Assembly: GCA_037043015.1 (NCBI GenBank)
Contig: CM073323.1
Span: 30,500,086-30,564,085, forward strand
Direction: 5' to 3'
Origin: Bryum argenteum
Taxonomy: Eukaryota > Streptophyta > Bryopsida > Bryales > Bryaceae
Length of the DNA: 64,000 nucleotides
Positions 23,501 through 37,387 of the stretch are shown one piece after another. The notes below the pieces were generated by a model that saw only the letters and a list, made by a program, of their open reading frames with translations, was not told where the DNA came from and ran no database searches. Numbering within the stretch: position 1 is the stretch's first letter; each line of letters opens with the position of its first letter. The translations under genes were made by a program, and so were the position numbers.

Positions 23501-24666
23501 TGCTCCTTTTGGAAGCGCATCACGTATCGGTAAACGACTTTCTGTCATTTTCTATTGGAGATATTGCCCGACTCTTGTTCTAGCATATTAATCCTTGCAC
23601 ACTACCCAGGACGCAAGGTCCGTTTCTTGCATGAATCCTAGTACGTTTTTGGAAATATTGTTTCAAGAGCGACGTGATCGGTCAAGGGATGCGGTCTAAG
23701 CATGTGAGCATGCAACCGCTTGCAAGAAACCCCAGTGCTTTGCATGATCATTGTAACCACACCTGTAGAGACGACCCCATGCACAAGAATCAAGCTCACA
23801 ATTATGGTTACTCGAAACTCGGCTTCTACGTTGCACAAACTCAGTCTGCATGAGGTTCAACTTATTACTATACATCCTACGGTGGTGAATGCAAGGTGAC
23901 AATACGCGTTCGTATTCGGAAATGCTAGAAGAATGCGAGGAAGGTAGGCACGAGCTTTCCGTAGAGCGTTACTCACACCTCTATACCAATGAATTCATTC
24001 CAAGAACGTCGGGTTCATCTAAACCTGTGTGCAGACTTTTCAATCCAGATCTACTGAATTCAACTCTCTTGAAACTACACCAGTTCCCATGCTAAACCAC
24101 CGATCTAGAGAAAATTGAGGTTGAACACCATTTATGTAGTGTCATGTAACAATTACGATCATGGCAGATCGATGGATGCGAGCTTACCAGTGGGATCCAC
24201 CGATGGGATGGAACTTGGGGATGGGTCATTGCAAAAGAAGTGGCCACTCAAGCAAGCAGGCCAGGGATGGTGCCAGTGACCGAGAATTTCCACGTGCAGC
24301 CCTCATCTCCTCATCTTCTCTGTCCCATGAATCGTCACCCGCCGCCCAAGTCATGACTTTCAGCTCCACATGATCACACACAGATGCCGCCCACGTCATG
24401 ACTTTCAGCTCCACATGATCACACACAGATGCCGCCCACGTCGATTGCGGCCTCAACAAAATCATGACTAGCGAAGTTACAGCTAATTCTACTTCTATGG
24501 GTTCCAAGTTGAGCATAACTCATGGTTCAGGAACGGTTTTATCTTGCTTCAGTTTCAGATTGATACAACTGATAGTGCTCAGAGCAAGCAAAGGAATCGG
24601 TACCGACTCAACGTCAACGGATACAGATGAGTATCTCTGCATGCATGCATGCAAGGCAAGGATTTC
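20519..24666. other. Gene-poor 3' region of U2
   Basis: Same content as the U1 3' region: TA run near 21017, CGT run near 21963 and GCATGC run near 24638, with no recognised gene. Here a CT insertion near 23499 breaks the minus-strand frame that is open at 10971-10768 in U1, so that frame is not a conserved gene. Confidence 0.5.
24350..24439. repeat. 45-bp tandem duplication, U2
   Basis: Same two 45-bp copies as in U1, unchanged. Confidence 0.9.
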
Positions 24667-24816
24667 ACGTACAGGGACCTTGAAAAAGTCAGCGTCCTCG
24701 CCTCTCCGTGGAGCCCTAATCCTTAACCCGACTACATGCTGATTTCCAAATGACGACAGACGCTGGTACTACGTATTGGTGTTGAAGGGATTGAAAGAAG
24801 TGGAGTGATCAAGTAG

Positions 24817-26016
24817 CTATGGTGAAGCATCGCCTGGTTTGCAGAGAAGAAGCCAGCAAGAGACCAAGAAGATTGAAGAGAAACAGAGCAGCACTATCAC
24901 CACTCCGATCGTATACAATCTCGCTGTTAAGGACGGCCTAGTCATATCTCCAACCGCTCTGTCCCTGGCGTTTATACGGAAGTTGAAATGCTGAGGCCCA
25001 ACATGCAGCTTCACGTCATTGATACTCTGTTTTAACACCTGTGTATACAAGGGAAGAGAAGTACAAAACTCGCTATCAGTATCTAGTAAGCAATTAGAGC
25101 ACCTCGTTCTTCTTATGTGCCTAATGCCGTAAGGATGCTCCGGTTTACGTCAGACTTCGACTCTACTGTTTCGAGCGCGACTACATTTCCAGATATTCAG
25201 CTAGAGTATACGAACATGCATTGGGTTAGGCGATACTCAGACCTTCTTACCGACAAAAGTCTAATTCTCTCCTCACCGTGAGCATGAAGCTCTAAGCAAA
25301 TTTGCAATCAAACGAAATAATGAGAGATTTCTACAGGGTTGGCACTAGAGGTTTTAAGGGAAAGGGTGCAATTGACGAGGCTGTGGTACCTTACAGGTCT
25401 GTCTTGAATGAGCAATGGTGATTTCTAATTTCCACAAGAGAGTGAGCTTCTGTATCACCACAACAGTGGTAACCAACGATGTCCACAATGATAAGAGAAA
25501 TGCTGTCCACCAGTTATGGCACCGCAACATGGACGATTGTGCCACCGCCGTGAAAAGCACGCCCTGGAACACGATGTAAAACCCAATGACTTGGTAGATC
25601 TCGTTGCGGATGCTATTCTGCTTCGCCTCGAAGAAAGGTAGTGCGTTGTTTATGTAGTGCTCAACTTTCTTCTGTCAGTCTTGAAACGCAATCCTTAGTT
25701 TCTCGTACTTGCCGCTGTTGAGCTCATGCAAGTTTGTGGCCTCCATTTCCGCTACGCACAGCCCCTCGTCATCGTCGCTCTATACCTTGCTCAGATCCAC
25801 CACGTGCCCATTTCCGATTCCGGCATCATTATTGCTATCGCTGTGCTCGGGGCCCGCGCTAGTGGGCAAACTGGTGCCGACAGTGAAAGAACTGGTTGTG
25901 GCGACGCCAGAGCATGTGCAACCTGCGCAGTGCCGGGTAGTGCCGCAGCTGGGGAGCGGAAGGAGTTCCTGCTCCTCAGCCGTCGTGAGAGGGACGATTT
26001 CCTGCATCTCAGCCAT
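24817..26016 (-). pseudogene. Membrane-protein pseudogene, U3 copy
   Basis: Exon A 26016-25390 and exon B 25038-24817, with the same splice sites and the same two stops (25782-25780 and 25677-25675). No extra coding lesion was seen. The unchanged exon B still encodes the C-terminal hydrophobic segment and the ending KPGDASP. Confidence 0.55.
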
Positions 26017-27461
26017 CAAAGAAGTGAGTGACTAACGCGGGGAGATCCCGAAGCTCGATTTCAATCGCCATTGCTACTTAGGGTATCGCTATCCGCAGCT
26101 CGTTGAACAGAGTCACAAATAGTCACTGCTCAGAACCCCTTGATGATGCGCTTCAGCTTCCAACTCAATGTCGTCGTGTCGTAGAGCGAGTCAGGGAAGT
26201 TCAACCCTCTCTGATCCTCGCCACCTGCATGGGAGAGCAACACAGCCGCTTGAACAATGTGGCGAGCAACACAGCCACACCCACAACGATCCCCACTGCC
26301 GGCTTCGCTTGAGATCATTACTGCCACTACCGCCGGTCAACGAAGCTGATACAGTGTTGCCTGGGCTCAAGCCTGGCGCTCGTGGCGCAAGCCCGCTGAT
26401 ACCTGGCTGGCGACGGACCATCGCTGAATGAGCCCAAAGTTGACGAGGCTGCAATCACAGACCACAGGTCTCAATATGATCAGCTAGTGGAGTTTGACAG
26501 ATCCTAACAATCGAAGCAGCTCTGATATGGTTTGGCAATCAATTCGAACAGGAAGTCGCATAAGTAGAGACTACCTTGTGTGTGTGTGGCGCTTGTGCTG
26601 AAGCTCCAGGAGATGATCCTCTTCCACACTCCATTCTACCGTTACAGCTCACACAACACACCAATTCGATCAAGCAAGGGTGGCCTTGGCTGCGAATCCA
26701 TGATCTGTTCCTACCACGACATGAACAATGAGAAGAATTCAACACAATTCAAGTATAAACTCACGTTCACAGCAATCCAAATTTGAATTTCCATCTTTTT
26801 CCCGCGCCTAGGCAGCTCCGCCCTCCCGCTCACTGGTGCCGCCGTCGCTGTCAGGGCATAGCATTCAAACCGCCGCCCCTTCTTCATCGGTATCTTATTT
26901 GTTGGTGTAAGAGGAATCTTGTTTCTTACAATGCCACACCAATTCATTCTACTTTAGCAAATAATCTAATCAATTTGGTAGTCTAGGTATGTCAAAATGG
27001 CACTGTCTTGAATTAATGTCATTTCATTCACATCGTCCATGACTGTACTTTTTAATGCGTATATTTGATGAATGGGTACTAACACTTAAACCTCTTTCAA
27101 ATCACTTTTCATAATTTCACGATTTGAGACAAGATTGCCGGGGTGCAAAAATCTTCTTGTGCTTTCAATTTTCAACCACAAATATTTGTCCTGAATTATA
27201 TATACTTACAAACAAAAATATTGATTCAAATGGTACTTATTAATAGTTACCCATACTCAAAATATTGTACTAACACACGTTAAAAGTACAAAAAAGTTTG
27301 TATCATATGAATGATACCTATATTATATATAATTTTGTGATTATTACAAACATGACATATTTCCTTTACATTGATATATTTTATAAATTAGGGTTAAGTT
27401 GAGCAATTTAGATTGATCAGAGTTCACACACATAGTATTATCTAGGTGTGCCACTCGAGGC
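26017..27461. other. Gene-poor stretch and left AT-rich flank, U3
   Basis: Matches U2 with single-base run-length changes: CCCC near 26136, five T near 26797 and five T near 27050. U4 and U5 share these. Nothing else recognised. Confidence 0.5.
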
Positions 27462-28652
27462 GTGACAATGAGGGGGTGGTTCACAATAGGGGGGTTGATC
27501 ACAATAAGAGGTTGTTCAGAATAAGGGGTTGTTCACAATAGGGGGTTGATCACAATAAAGGGGTTGTTCACAATAAAGGGGTTGATTACAATAAGGGGGT
27601 TGTTCACAATAAGGGATTAAGGGGTTGTTCACAACAAAGGGGTTGATCACAATAAAGGGGTGGTTCACAATGAGGGGGTTGATCACAATAAGGGGGTTGG
27701 TCACAACAAGGGGGTTGTTCTCAATAGGGGGTGATCACAATTAAGGGGTTGTTCACAATAAGGGATTAAGGGGGTTGTTCACAACAAAAGGGATTGATGA
27801 CAATAAGGGGGTTGATCACAATCGAAGGTTATTTACAATAAGGGATTGTTCACAATAAGAGGTTGATCACAATAAGGGGTTGATCACGATAAGGGGTTGT
27901 TCTCAATTGGGGGTTGATTACAATAAGGGGTTCTTCTTAATAGGAAGGTTGATCACAATAAAGGGCTGATTACAATAAGGGGTTGTTCACAATAAGGGGT
28001 TGTTCACAATAAGGGGTTGTTCACAATAAGGGGTTGATCACAATAAGGGGTTGGTCACAATAAGGGGTTGTTCGCGATGGGGGTTGATCACAATAGGGGG
28101 ATGATCACAATAAGGGGATGATCACAATAAAGAGGTTGTTCACAATAAGAGGGTTGATGACAATAAAGGGGTTGTTCACAATAAGGGATTAAGGGGTTCT
28201 TCACAATAAGGGGAATTGATCATAATAAGGGGTTATTCACAATAAGGGGTTGTTCACAATAAGGGGTTGATCACAATATAAGGGGGTTAATCACGATAAG
28301 GGGTTGTTCTCAATAGGGGTTATATTACAATAAGGGGTTGTTCTCAATAGGAAGGTTGATCACAATAAAGGGGTTGTTCACAATAAGGGGGTTGATCACA
28401 ATGGGGCTTGATCACAATAAGGGGGTTGTTCACAATAAGGGGTTGGTCACAATAAGGGGTTGATTACAATAAGGGGTTGTTCTCAATAGGGGGTTGATTA
28501 CAAAAAGGGGTTGATCACAATAAGGGGTTGGTCACAATAAGGGGTAGTTCTCTATAGGAGGGTTGATTAGAACAAGGGGTGAAGGGGTTGTTCTCAATAG
28601 GGGGTTGATCACAATAAGGGGTTGATCACAATAAGGGGTTGTTCACAATAAG
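27462..28652 (+). repeat. 17-bp minisatellite array, U3
   Basis: 1191 bp, 11 bp shorter than U2, mostly from shorter G runs. Monomer order follows U2. One monomer changes from TTGTTCACGGTGAAGG (U2, near 15495) to TTGTTCGCGATGGGG (near 28069), a form kept in U4 and U5. The ATCAC state is retained at the sites that become ATCGC in U4. Confidence 0.96.
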
Positions 28653-29874
28653 CCTTTAAAATCAAATAGGACTAGGTTTTCTTAGTTTGAGTAAACTTAT
28701 TATTTTAGGAAACTAATAAGCTTCCTCATAGGTTTCTTGTGCGCTCACTCCATTTTATCATATACTATGTTATTTATGCCAATAATATCAATTTCTAATT
28801 CGTGATAATAGAAAGTACATTTTATATTGATTTTCAAATTATTTCTCTTTTAAATCAAGTATAAAACAAATACTACCTATTTTAGGAAATTGGACCATGT
28901 AGATCTAATTTGGGGTTTAGGGTTTTTATGAAAGCAAAAATAATATTATCTAAGCATATTAAATATTTAATCAATACAATCCCACTATGACATTATGAGT
29001 TGGCATTGGATTCTACTTCATTCACCTTATCATTATTTCCCCTTAACTTTCAAAACTTCAAACTTTGTCCCACAAATATCAAAGCATAAGTATTTAATCA
29101 ATACAATCTCACTATGACATTATGAGTTGGCATTGGATTTTACTTCATTCACCTTATCATTCTTTCCCCCGTAACTTTCAAAATTTCAAACTTTCCCCCT
29201 CAAACATCAAAACATATATATTTAATCAATACAATCCCACTATGACATTATTTATTTTCCCTCATTTGCGCTTTTATTTCCTTGGACCAAATCTTAACCA
29301 TTCACCTACATTATCTTTAGCATAAAGTTCGACATGATAATCCAAAAAGGTTGAGGTTAGAATGTGGAGTTCCCAACTGAAGGTTTCAGATTTCAAATGA
29401 GAAACTCAAAAACATTTAATAAAGTTTCTTAGATATATACAAAAGTATCACGCAAGGAACACAAGTTAACCACGTTGAACACCCAATTTTGTAATTTTCC
29501 TACATAGCAGTAATATAAAATAAAGGGGACTACTGAGTATACTCATGGAAGTTGGTGGAACATGTACAGTACAACAATTTCACACGCATCAAAAGGGACA
29601 ATTTGAAAATTTGAACACCCAAATTTGAGATTTCAAACGCATAGAAAGGGACAATTTGAAAATTTGAACACCCAAACTTGTGATTTTGTAACTTTCCTAC
29701 ATAATGTTCAGTAGTATAAAATAAAGGGGACTACTGAGTATACTCCTGGAAGTTGGTGGACTATGTACAGTACCAAAATTTCACACGCATAAAAAGGGAC
29801 AATTTGAAAATTCAAATAAATAAATGAATTACTGATGATGGATGTACAGCGGTTTGGAATTGTGCTTCTTTCAG
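28653..29874. repeat. AT-rich flank with two tandem duplications, U3
   Basis: Same arrangement as U2; the 127-bp block starts near 28964. C runs near 29165 and 29195 are one base longer than in U2. No gene. Confidence 0.85.
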
Positions 29875-32800
29875 GCGGGTGTAATGAACACTCATGACGA
29901 AGAGACGAAGAAGTTTTTCAAGGGTACATCAGTTCGATGTATTCTAGCTCCACGCTATGGTGCATCGAAGTCAACTTGGTTCAGGCAAAAGGTAGGTTGG
30001 GTTCATTGCGAGACTACAGTATTAAACAATTCAGGAGGTTGATGTTTGAGTTTTAGAAGTTGCCTGCTGAACACAGACTCCATAATGTTGATTGCTCAAC
30101 AGTTGTGGATCCACTGATGGAGGCTAACAAGCATGTTGTGATTAATAGAATATGTGACCCGTGATGATTCCATGTCAGGTCGTGGGGTCGCTCTACACGC
30201 ATCACCAAAAGACCGTGATCGTTGACAGCGGACCTATCGGTCAAAGGAGATTGTCCGCCTTCGTCGGTGGCTTGGACTTGACAGGAGGCCGATGGGACAC
30301 GCCTGCACATCACATTTTTGCTTCACTTCAGAATGAGCACAAGGGTGACTTCCGTAACAAATCCTGGGAGGTGAGTGACAAGTAAAGAGTCAAGATGCGA
30401 TCATGCTTTAAGATAGAGAACCGTCATAACAAATTTCCTTTTTATCGTGTTGGCAGTATGAACCAGAGAGTGGAGGACCCAGGGAACCGTGGCACGACTG
30501 GCACTGCAAGATTGAAGGTCACGCTGCGTACGATGTCCTCACGAACTTCGAGCAGCGGTGGAGAAAAGCCACTTCACGGCATGACGACGAGCTGATTGAT
30601 ATCGATCGCCATGACGGTATTTGGAGTCCTTCGAACCGTGCTCCGGATGCTGGCGATCCTGCCCTTTTCGTAAGCAATGAGCGTGACCCGGAAACTTGGC
30701 ATGTGCAGGTTTTACCCTCCCTCCATTACATGCCACTTTGAATTACATGAATAGTGTCCTTATCTCGATATCTTCAGAAACTTTTCGTTCGTAATTGACA
30801 ATTGACTGAATGGATATCGTGAGTGAGTAAACGAATGGGAACAAATTCGTCTTTTAGTGTGGGTAAAAAGCTGACAACGGTGTTAATTGTGCAGGTATTC
30901 AGGTCGATTGATGCAGGATCTGTGAAAGGTTTTCCCACCACCGTCGACCAGGTTTAAAAAGAGGTACGAAATGCTCATGCTCATGAAGCACCTGATTGAA
31001 ATTCAAGAGATTAGCAGCTATATGTGACCCTGTTGTTGTGATGCAGAAACTGGTGTGGGGTAAAAGCGTTGCCATAGACATAAGCATTCAGATGGCGTAC
31101 ATTATTGCAATACGATCTGCTCAACATTTCATATACATCGAGAATCAATACTTTCTGGGATCGTCGTACAACTGGCCAGACTACAAAACAGCTGGTACTC
31201 TTTCGACCATAATCATCCTGACATGGTGATAATTTCGACATCAATAATGCCGTCGAGTAACCATTGATGTTCCACAGGTGCCAATCATCTCATTCCGATG
31301 GAACTGGCGCTGAAGATCTGCAGCAAAATCAGAGAGGGCAAGAGGTTTGCCGTGTACGTGGTCGTTCCCATGTGGCCCTAGGGTGTTCCCGGCAGTGGCC
31401 CCTGTCAAGAAATTCTGTATTTTCAGGTAATCAACTAAATCCCACCATCTAAACAACAATGCCATCAGACTTTCTCAATAACCTTCTGAAAAGATTAAGC
31501 CATTCTTCCGCTATGTAAGAGGCTATGGATGGACCCTGATTGATGCTCTACTTCTTCATGTAAGATATTATGGCAATTTTCATAGTGTAGATATTGATGC
31601 AATTGGGTTCGACAATAACGACAGGAATGGGGACCCTCACGCACGATATTCTTTCTTTCGCTGTATAATAGGTTGTGAAAAGAGTTGCTTCAATTCTACG
31701 AATTTGACTATTTTCGCAGTGAAGGTGTTGATCGGGATTTTGATTGCTTCTTTTTGATTTGTGACCAGTCGCAAACGATGAAGATGATGTACGCCAGAGT
31801 TGCAGGTGCGCTACGAGAATATGGCCCGTCGCATGCAAAGCCAACAGATTACTTGAATTTCTACTGCCTAGAGACGAGAGAGACTGCCAAACCGGGCGAG
31901 TTTGTACCGGTGCAGCCCCCGGATAACAACTCTCATCATGTAAGTAATATGAAAAAACGCATGCTCATGTTTTTGGAGGTTATAAAGATTCATTGTGGTA
32001 CTTTGAAGCAGCCTGGTGATTGAAAGCTTGCCTGGGAGCATGCAGGGACTTTCGCAAGTCAATAGACGGATGATGATATATGTGCACGCGAAAGGAATGA
32101 TCGTAGACGACGAGTTGGTGATCGTGGGCTCCGCCAACATCAATCAACGATCCATGGATGGCTCCAGAGATACAGAAATTGCCATGGGCGGCTATCAACC
32201 GCAACACACGTGGTATCAGAAACAAGGCCATCCTCGCGGTCAGGTGGGTTCATATCTGCTAAAGTCTACCCCAGTCGTACATTTCAGGCCTTCCTACCTT
32301 ATGGTGGGTTTAGAATTGGGGTGGAGAGCCAATCTGAGCCCAAGTGACATGACTTCGAGCTTGGAGCTTGAAAGTAATAAATAAACAATTTGAATGCCAG
32401 TAACTGAATTCAAGTATACAGTTGTTCGGGTGCCGTTGAAGCAGACAAACAAAAACAGATCACGATCAGCCGTTCCAATTTTAAATTCAGCGGATAGTGT
32501 TAGTACTTTTAATCAATTGGTTCTTACTAATTAATTGGTTCTTACTATAATCAGTGTAACTGCTGACAACCTGTTTTTGATAACATCAGAGCTTCTATCT
32601 CTAATGTAAATTCAAACAGACAGACCTCACCAATGGGAGGATTGAATACAATGCAACCCACCTTCAGTGTAAACTCACCTTTAGGAGTATAAAAGTCTTT
32701 GAAGCTTTACGCCTCGACGAGGAGTTTATGGATCTACTCACCTGATCTCTACTTCTGTGAAGCTTGGCTCATCAGATTTGAAATGGCGTGCAGGTATATG

Positions 32801-33090
32801 GCTACCGGATGTCGTTGTGGGCGGAGCAGGTGGGAGGCTTGGAGCAAGAGTTTGAGGAGCCAGAGAGCGTGGAGTGCGTGCACAGGTTGAACTTCATCGC
32901 AGACAGGAACTGGGAGCAGTACGCAGCTCCACAAATCACCGACATGAGGAGTCATCTGATCCGCTACCCGCTCAAAGTGGAGGATGATGGCACAGTCACC
33001 AATTTGCCGGGCTTCATCACCTTCCCCGACGTCGGAGGGAAGATCATGGGCTCCAACCAGCCCAACATTCCTGACGACTTAACAACCTGA
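29875..33090 (+). pseudogene. Phospholipase D pseudogene, U3 copy
   Basis: Exons 29875-29991, 30179-30370, 30457-30708, 30895-30951, 31047-31194, 31278-31426, 31769-31939, 32046-32243 and 32794-33090. I see no coding difference from U2. The only change noted is one extra C in intron 3 (near 30716). The shared nonsense codon is at 31379-31381. With U2 this is the least decayed copy. Both catalytic motifs are present in the exons, but they lie on opposite sides of the stop. Confidence 0.93.
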
Positions 33091-36000
33091 TCCACATTAA
33101 TTGTAACCGTACTTGAACAATGTATCCATACTTAGTGTTTTGTAGCGAGATGTCCTCGAAGTGAGAGACAGATTTCATTGCAGGTGGTGAAGCCATTCTG
33201 AACCAAAGGTGTGGTATAATCCTGTACATAGGAAGCTCTTTGCTTCCATTAAGTAGATATTTTGTAACTCAACTTGCAGCTAGAAAAAAATTCTTCAATG
33301 GAGTCCTGGCTACTGAACTCGAAGTAAGACGTTGGTTAGGTACGTTCCTTCGGGATATGCTTCATAGATTAAAGTCTGGACAGTATAGATGAAAGTTGAC
33401 GATCGGAAGATTTGCGTTGTGGGTTGTGAGGATCCGGAAGAAGAGTGAGGAATAATCTAGGAAATCTTTGAAGATTCACGAAGCGTGTGGAGTGAAATGT
33501 ACGGGAAGCAAGATGGGATGTGCGTGCGGGGGAGATGGAGGGAGTGATGAAGGGGTGGGATGTCCGAGGAAAGGACTAAGGATGGATATATATATATATG
33601 TTTGAAGCTATGGCGTAGGTTGGTAGTTTACCTACCGCGGCCGGCGTATGAGTGAGTGTGAGAGGCTATGGCTGTGTCTATGGCTTGATCTCATGCTCAT
33701 TTGTATCGTATCGTTTGTGGGTTCCTTTCCTCCAGCGGTTTTGGGTTTCTTTCCTCCATCGGGGACCCATTTTTGGTGTGCAATTCATCCAATGTACGAA
33801 TGTCTTCTAAACAGTTTCAAGCTACAATTTGATATTACGAAATCCCATGTACAGGTTGTTCAAATTTGGTGCGAACCTGATCAGCAATCAAATTGTGCAC
33901 TAAAAATGAAACCATTATGCAATGAATCTGCTATAAATTTGCAATGATTTTGCATCTTCGTCTTTCGGGTCCATATCAAAATAAACCAAACGCTTGCTTT
34001 ACGTATTAAAGTTTCAATGACTTTGTGTTAGAGGTGACCCAAATTCTGAGGTGCCCCAGTTGACTTTGACATGTACCGTATTGTGAATACTAACATTGAA
34101 ATTATTTATTCAAGCTTACAGTTCATGCGATCAGTTTATTTGATTTCACATTATATTTCCCCTGGAAGTTTTCTGACTTCTTTTCATACCAATTGCGGAC
34201 GTCCAGTATTCTACCTCTCAAGAAAGAGTTCTAGACTCATAATTCTGTCGGAACATTCAAGTCAACTCTTAATTTCAATATGGAAATCATGCATGATTAC
34301 TCAGTCACAAGCTTCTCGAAAGAATGGTTGCCATTTCAACACGATCAATTTCCCGCATCAAAACTTTATTAGAAAACGGAAGAATCCACGAGCCTGCACA
34401 GTAGCTTACGTGTAAGCTAATGACGGCAATGTGAGGGTTGTCCTCGGCCACCTGCAACTTGACATTCCCCTTTCCACCAACAATGAAAGCTCCGCTGACG
34501 ACATGACTAGACGCACCAAAACAGCACCACATGCGTCGTCGTCGTCGTCGTTACATGGTGGACGGAAAGAAACGGAAACGAATCCAGTACGTACGTTTGG
34601 TGTTATTGATAAAGTAGCAACTCCGCAGTTGTAACGCTTCAAATGGCTCCTTCCGCGTAGAAGTTCAACGATCCAATTTACCAACCGGTCCAGGGGTGCC
34701 CGCTGGTATACTTAGTCATGCGTATCATGTTTCCCAAATAATAATCGCGCGTGGTGTAACTAAGGTCAAATAGGGCCAGGAACAATCAATGCGTCTCCAC
34801 CACTTCTGTAACGGTACTGGGTTTCCATTGCATGCACAACCTCGGTCATGGGCATGTAGCCCATGCAATTCACCTCTGAAATCTGAGCCATGTGATCAAC
34901 TTAGAGCAGTCTACAAGAATTAAGCTGACGATTGTAATGCTGTGATCAACAACATCTTGGTCCATATCTGACTTCATGAGATCATCGACGTTCTTCCGTC
35001 CTTGGCCGAGCATCCATCTGGAACAGATTAGTACCGAAACCGCTGGTCACCATTTCTCCCACAGAGAAAAATCCTGGAACCTGTAGGATTGAGCAGAGTG
35101 CACACGGATTAATCTGATGACCAAAGTTTGCACTTCATAGGCTTCAATGCTCTAAATCAAGCTCTACATCGTCATAGTTACATCAACTGCCCATCCACAT
35201 GACCGTGATGAAATGGAATTGACGACTTGATGCGTCGTAGTTAGTAGTGGCATGGTTCAAGAGCTCAACCGCAGCACGCGCGGACCGTCTTGCTCGCAAA
35301 CATGAAAGAGGGGAGTGACTACAGGCGAGTTGGGGATTCAAAGAAAATTTCTCGGTGCATTCGCGGCTCATATCCATCCAGTGCATGCACTCGCCGTAAG
35401 CTTATACAGATGGGCATCGAAATCGTTTTCAAAAAACTGTCTAAACTCAAACCAGAAGCTAGAAAATGATCCAGTAAGCTACAACTCATTCGCATGCTCC
35501 TCTATGGTTTGCACACGGTGCTCGAATTCTCTCCCAGAAAACCAGGGGATGAGACTGCAGACAAGTAACTTTTATCTCAATTTTTGGCCTGCATGCAGCC
35601 CATGCAACCCAAATTACGATCGCTAGCGGACTCGTGAAACCCACCCCACGTTTGGAATCCACTTATCCGAATTCGAGTTCCGACCAGCAACCTACTAGCT
35701 AACTAAATGGCTAACTATGATTGACTGCTCATCAAGAGACTGAGGTAGACCGATCATCAACTTACATGTCTCCTTGGGATGAACGCGCGCCCTCCTTGGC
35801 CCACGCATTAATTGCAACAATCACTTGGTACTCCAAGCCCATATGTGCCTGGGAGTTTCATTGATCACTTCGCACACGCACTACAAACACCTTAGAAGCC
35901 AGCATGAGGGGTCTTACTTACCTGCAACACAGCAATGCTGGAATCTCAAGGCTATGGAATCGATTGCGCATGAATCAAGCATTCTTGTGTAATCGAATGA

Positions 36001-37237
36001 CAGCCTGTATGCTCGACCGCGGATACTAGAAAGAGGACCTCCCAGCTCTGCCCCAGTCCTACCAATCTCTCTGCTCCTTTTGGAAGCGCATCACGTATCG
36101 GTAAACGACTTTCTGTCATTTTCTATTGGAGATATTGCCCGACTCTTGTTCTAGCATATTAATCCTTGCACACTACCCAGGACGCAAGGTCCGTTTCTTG
36201 CATGAATCCTAGTACGTTTTTGGAAATATTGTTTCAAGAGCGACGTGATCGGTCAAGGGATGCGGTCTAAGCATGTGAGCATGCAACCGCTTGCAAGAAA
36301 CCCCAGTGCTTTGCATGATCATTGTAACCACACCTGTAGAGACGACCCCATGCACAAGAATCAAGCTCACAATTATGGTTACTCGAAACTCGGCTTCTAC
36401 GTTGCACAAACTCAGTCTGCATGAGGTTCAACTTATTACTATACATCCTACGGTGGTGAATGCAAGGTGACAATACGCGTTCGTATTCGGAAATGCTAGA
36501 AGAATGCGAGGAAGGTAGGCACGAGCTTTCCGTAGAGCGTTACTCACACCTCTATACCAATGAATTCATTCCAAGAACGTCGGGTTCATCTAAACCTGTG
36601 TGCAGACTTTTCAATCCAGATCTACTGAATTCAACTCTCTTGAAACTACACCAGTTCCCATGCTAAACCACCGATCTAGAGAAAATTGAGGTTGAACACC
36701 ATTTATGTAGTGTCATGTAACAATTACGATCATGGCAGATCGATGGATGCGAGCTTACCAGTGGGATCCACCGATGGGATGGAACTTGGGGATGGGTCAT
36801 TGCAAAAGAAGTGGCCACTCAAGCAAGCAGGCCAGGGATGGTGCCAGTGACCGAGAATTTCCACGTGCAGCCCTCATCTCCTCATCTTCTCTGTCCCATG
36901 AATCGTCACCCGCCGCCCAAGTCATGACTTTCAGCTCCACATGATCACACACAGATGCCGCCCACGTCATGACTTTCAGCTCCACATGATCACACACAGA
37001 TGCCGCCCACGTCGATTGCGGCCTCAACAAAATCATGACTAGCGAAGTTACAGCTAATTCTACTTCTATGGGTTCCAAGTTGAGCATAACTCATGGTTCA
37101 GGAACGGTTTTATCTTGCTTCAGTTTCAGATTGATACAACTGATAGTGCTCAGAGCAAGCAAAGGAATCGGTACCGACTCAACGTCAACGGATACAGATG
37201 AGTATCTCTGCATGCATGCATGCAAGGCAAGGATTTC
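33091..37237. other. Gene-poor 3' region of U3
   Basis: No recognised gene. This is where U3 first differs from U1/U2: the two-for-three-base change near 34084, GATGC at 35229, and one A fewer near 35341. An extra CG near 35279 is private. Confidence 0.5.
36921..37010. repeat. 45-bp tandem duplication, U3
   Basis: Same two 45-bp copies as in U1, unchanged. The copy number is fixed at two. Confidence 0.9.
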
Positions 37238-37387
37238 ACGTACAGGGACCTTGAAAAAGTCAGCGTCCTCGCCTCTCCGTGGAGCCCTAATCCTTAACCC
37301 GACTACATGCTGATTTCCAAATGACGACAGACGCTGGTACTACGTATTGGTGTTGAAGGGATTGAAAGAAGTGGAGTGATCAAGTAG

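Larger units (their letters stand above)
12091..24666 (+). repeat. Tandem unit U2 (reference copy)
   Basis: 12576 bp, the longest complete unit, and the one used here for exon numbering. It is delimited by recurrence of the motif ACGTACAGGGACCTTG at 12091 and 24667. It contains the membrane-protein pseudogene (minus), the minisatellite, the AT-rich flank, the PLD pseudogene (plus) and a gene-poor 3' region. It agrees with U1 against U3-U5 at several diagnostic sites, for example CGCAC at 22659 where the later units have GATGC. Confidence 0.96.
24667..37237 (+). repeat. Tandem unit U3
   Basis: 12571 bp, with the same gene order as U2. U3 is the first unit with the GATGC form (35229), the shortened GTATTGTGAATACT form (about 34078) and the CCCC run near 26136. 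It keeps the U1/U2 state at sites that change only in U4 and U5 (G at 33503 and 36251). Private differences include an extra CG near 35279 and a shorter G run near 33550. Confidence 0.96.

Noticed and set aside
27516-27704. Repetitive frames inside the minisatellite (also at 4984-5169, 52619-52840 and 53099-53332)
   Set aside because: They are translations of a 17-bp repeat, which cycles through all three frames. They differ between units and have no gene context.
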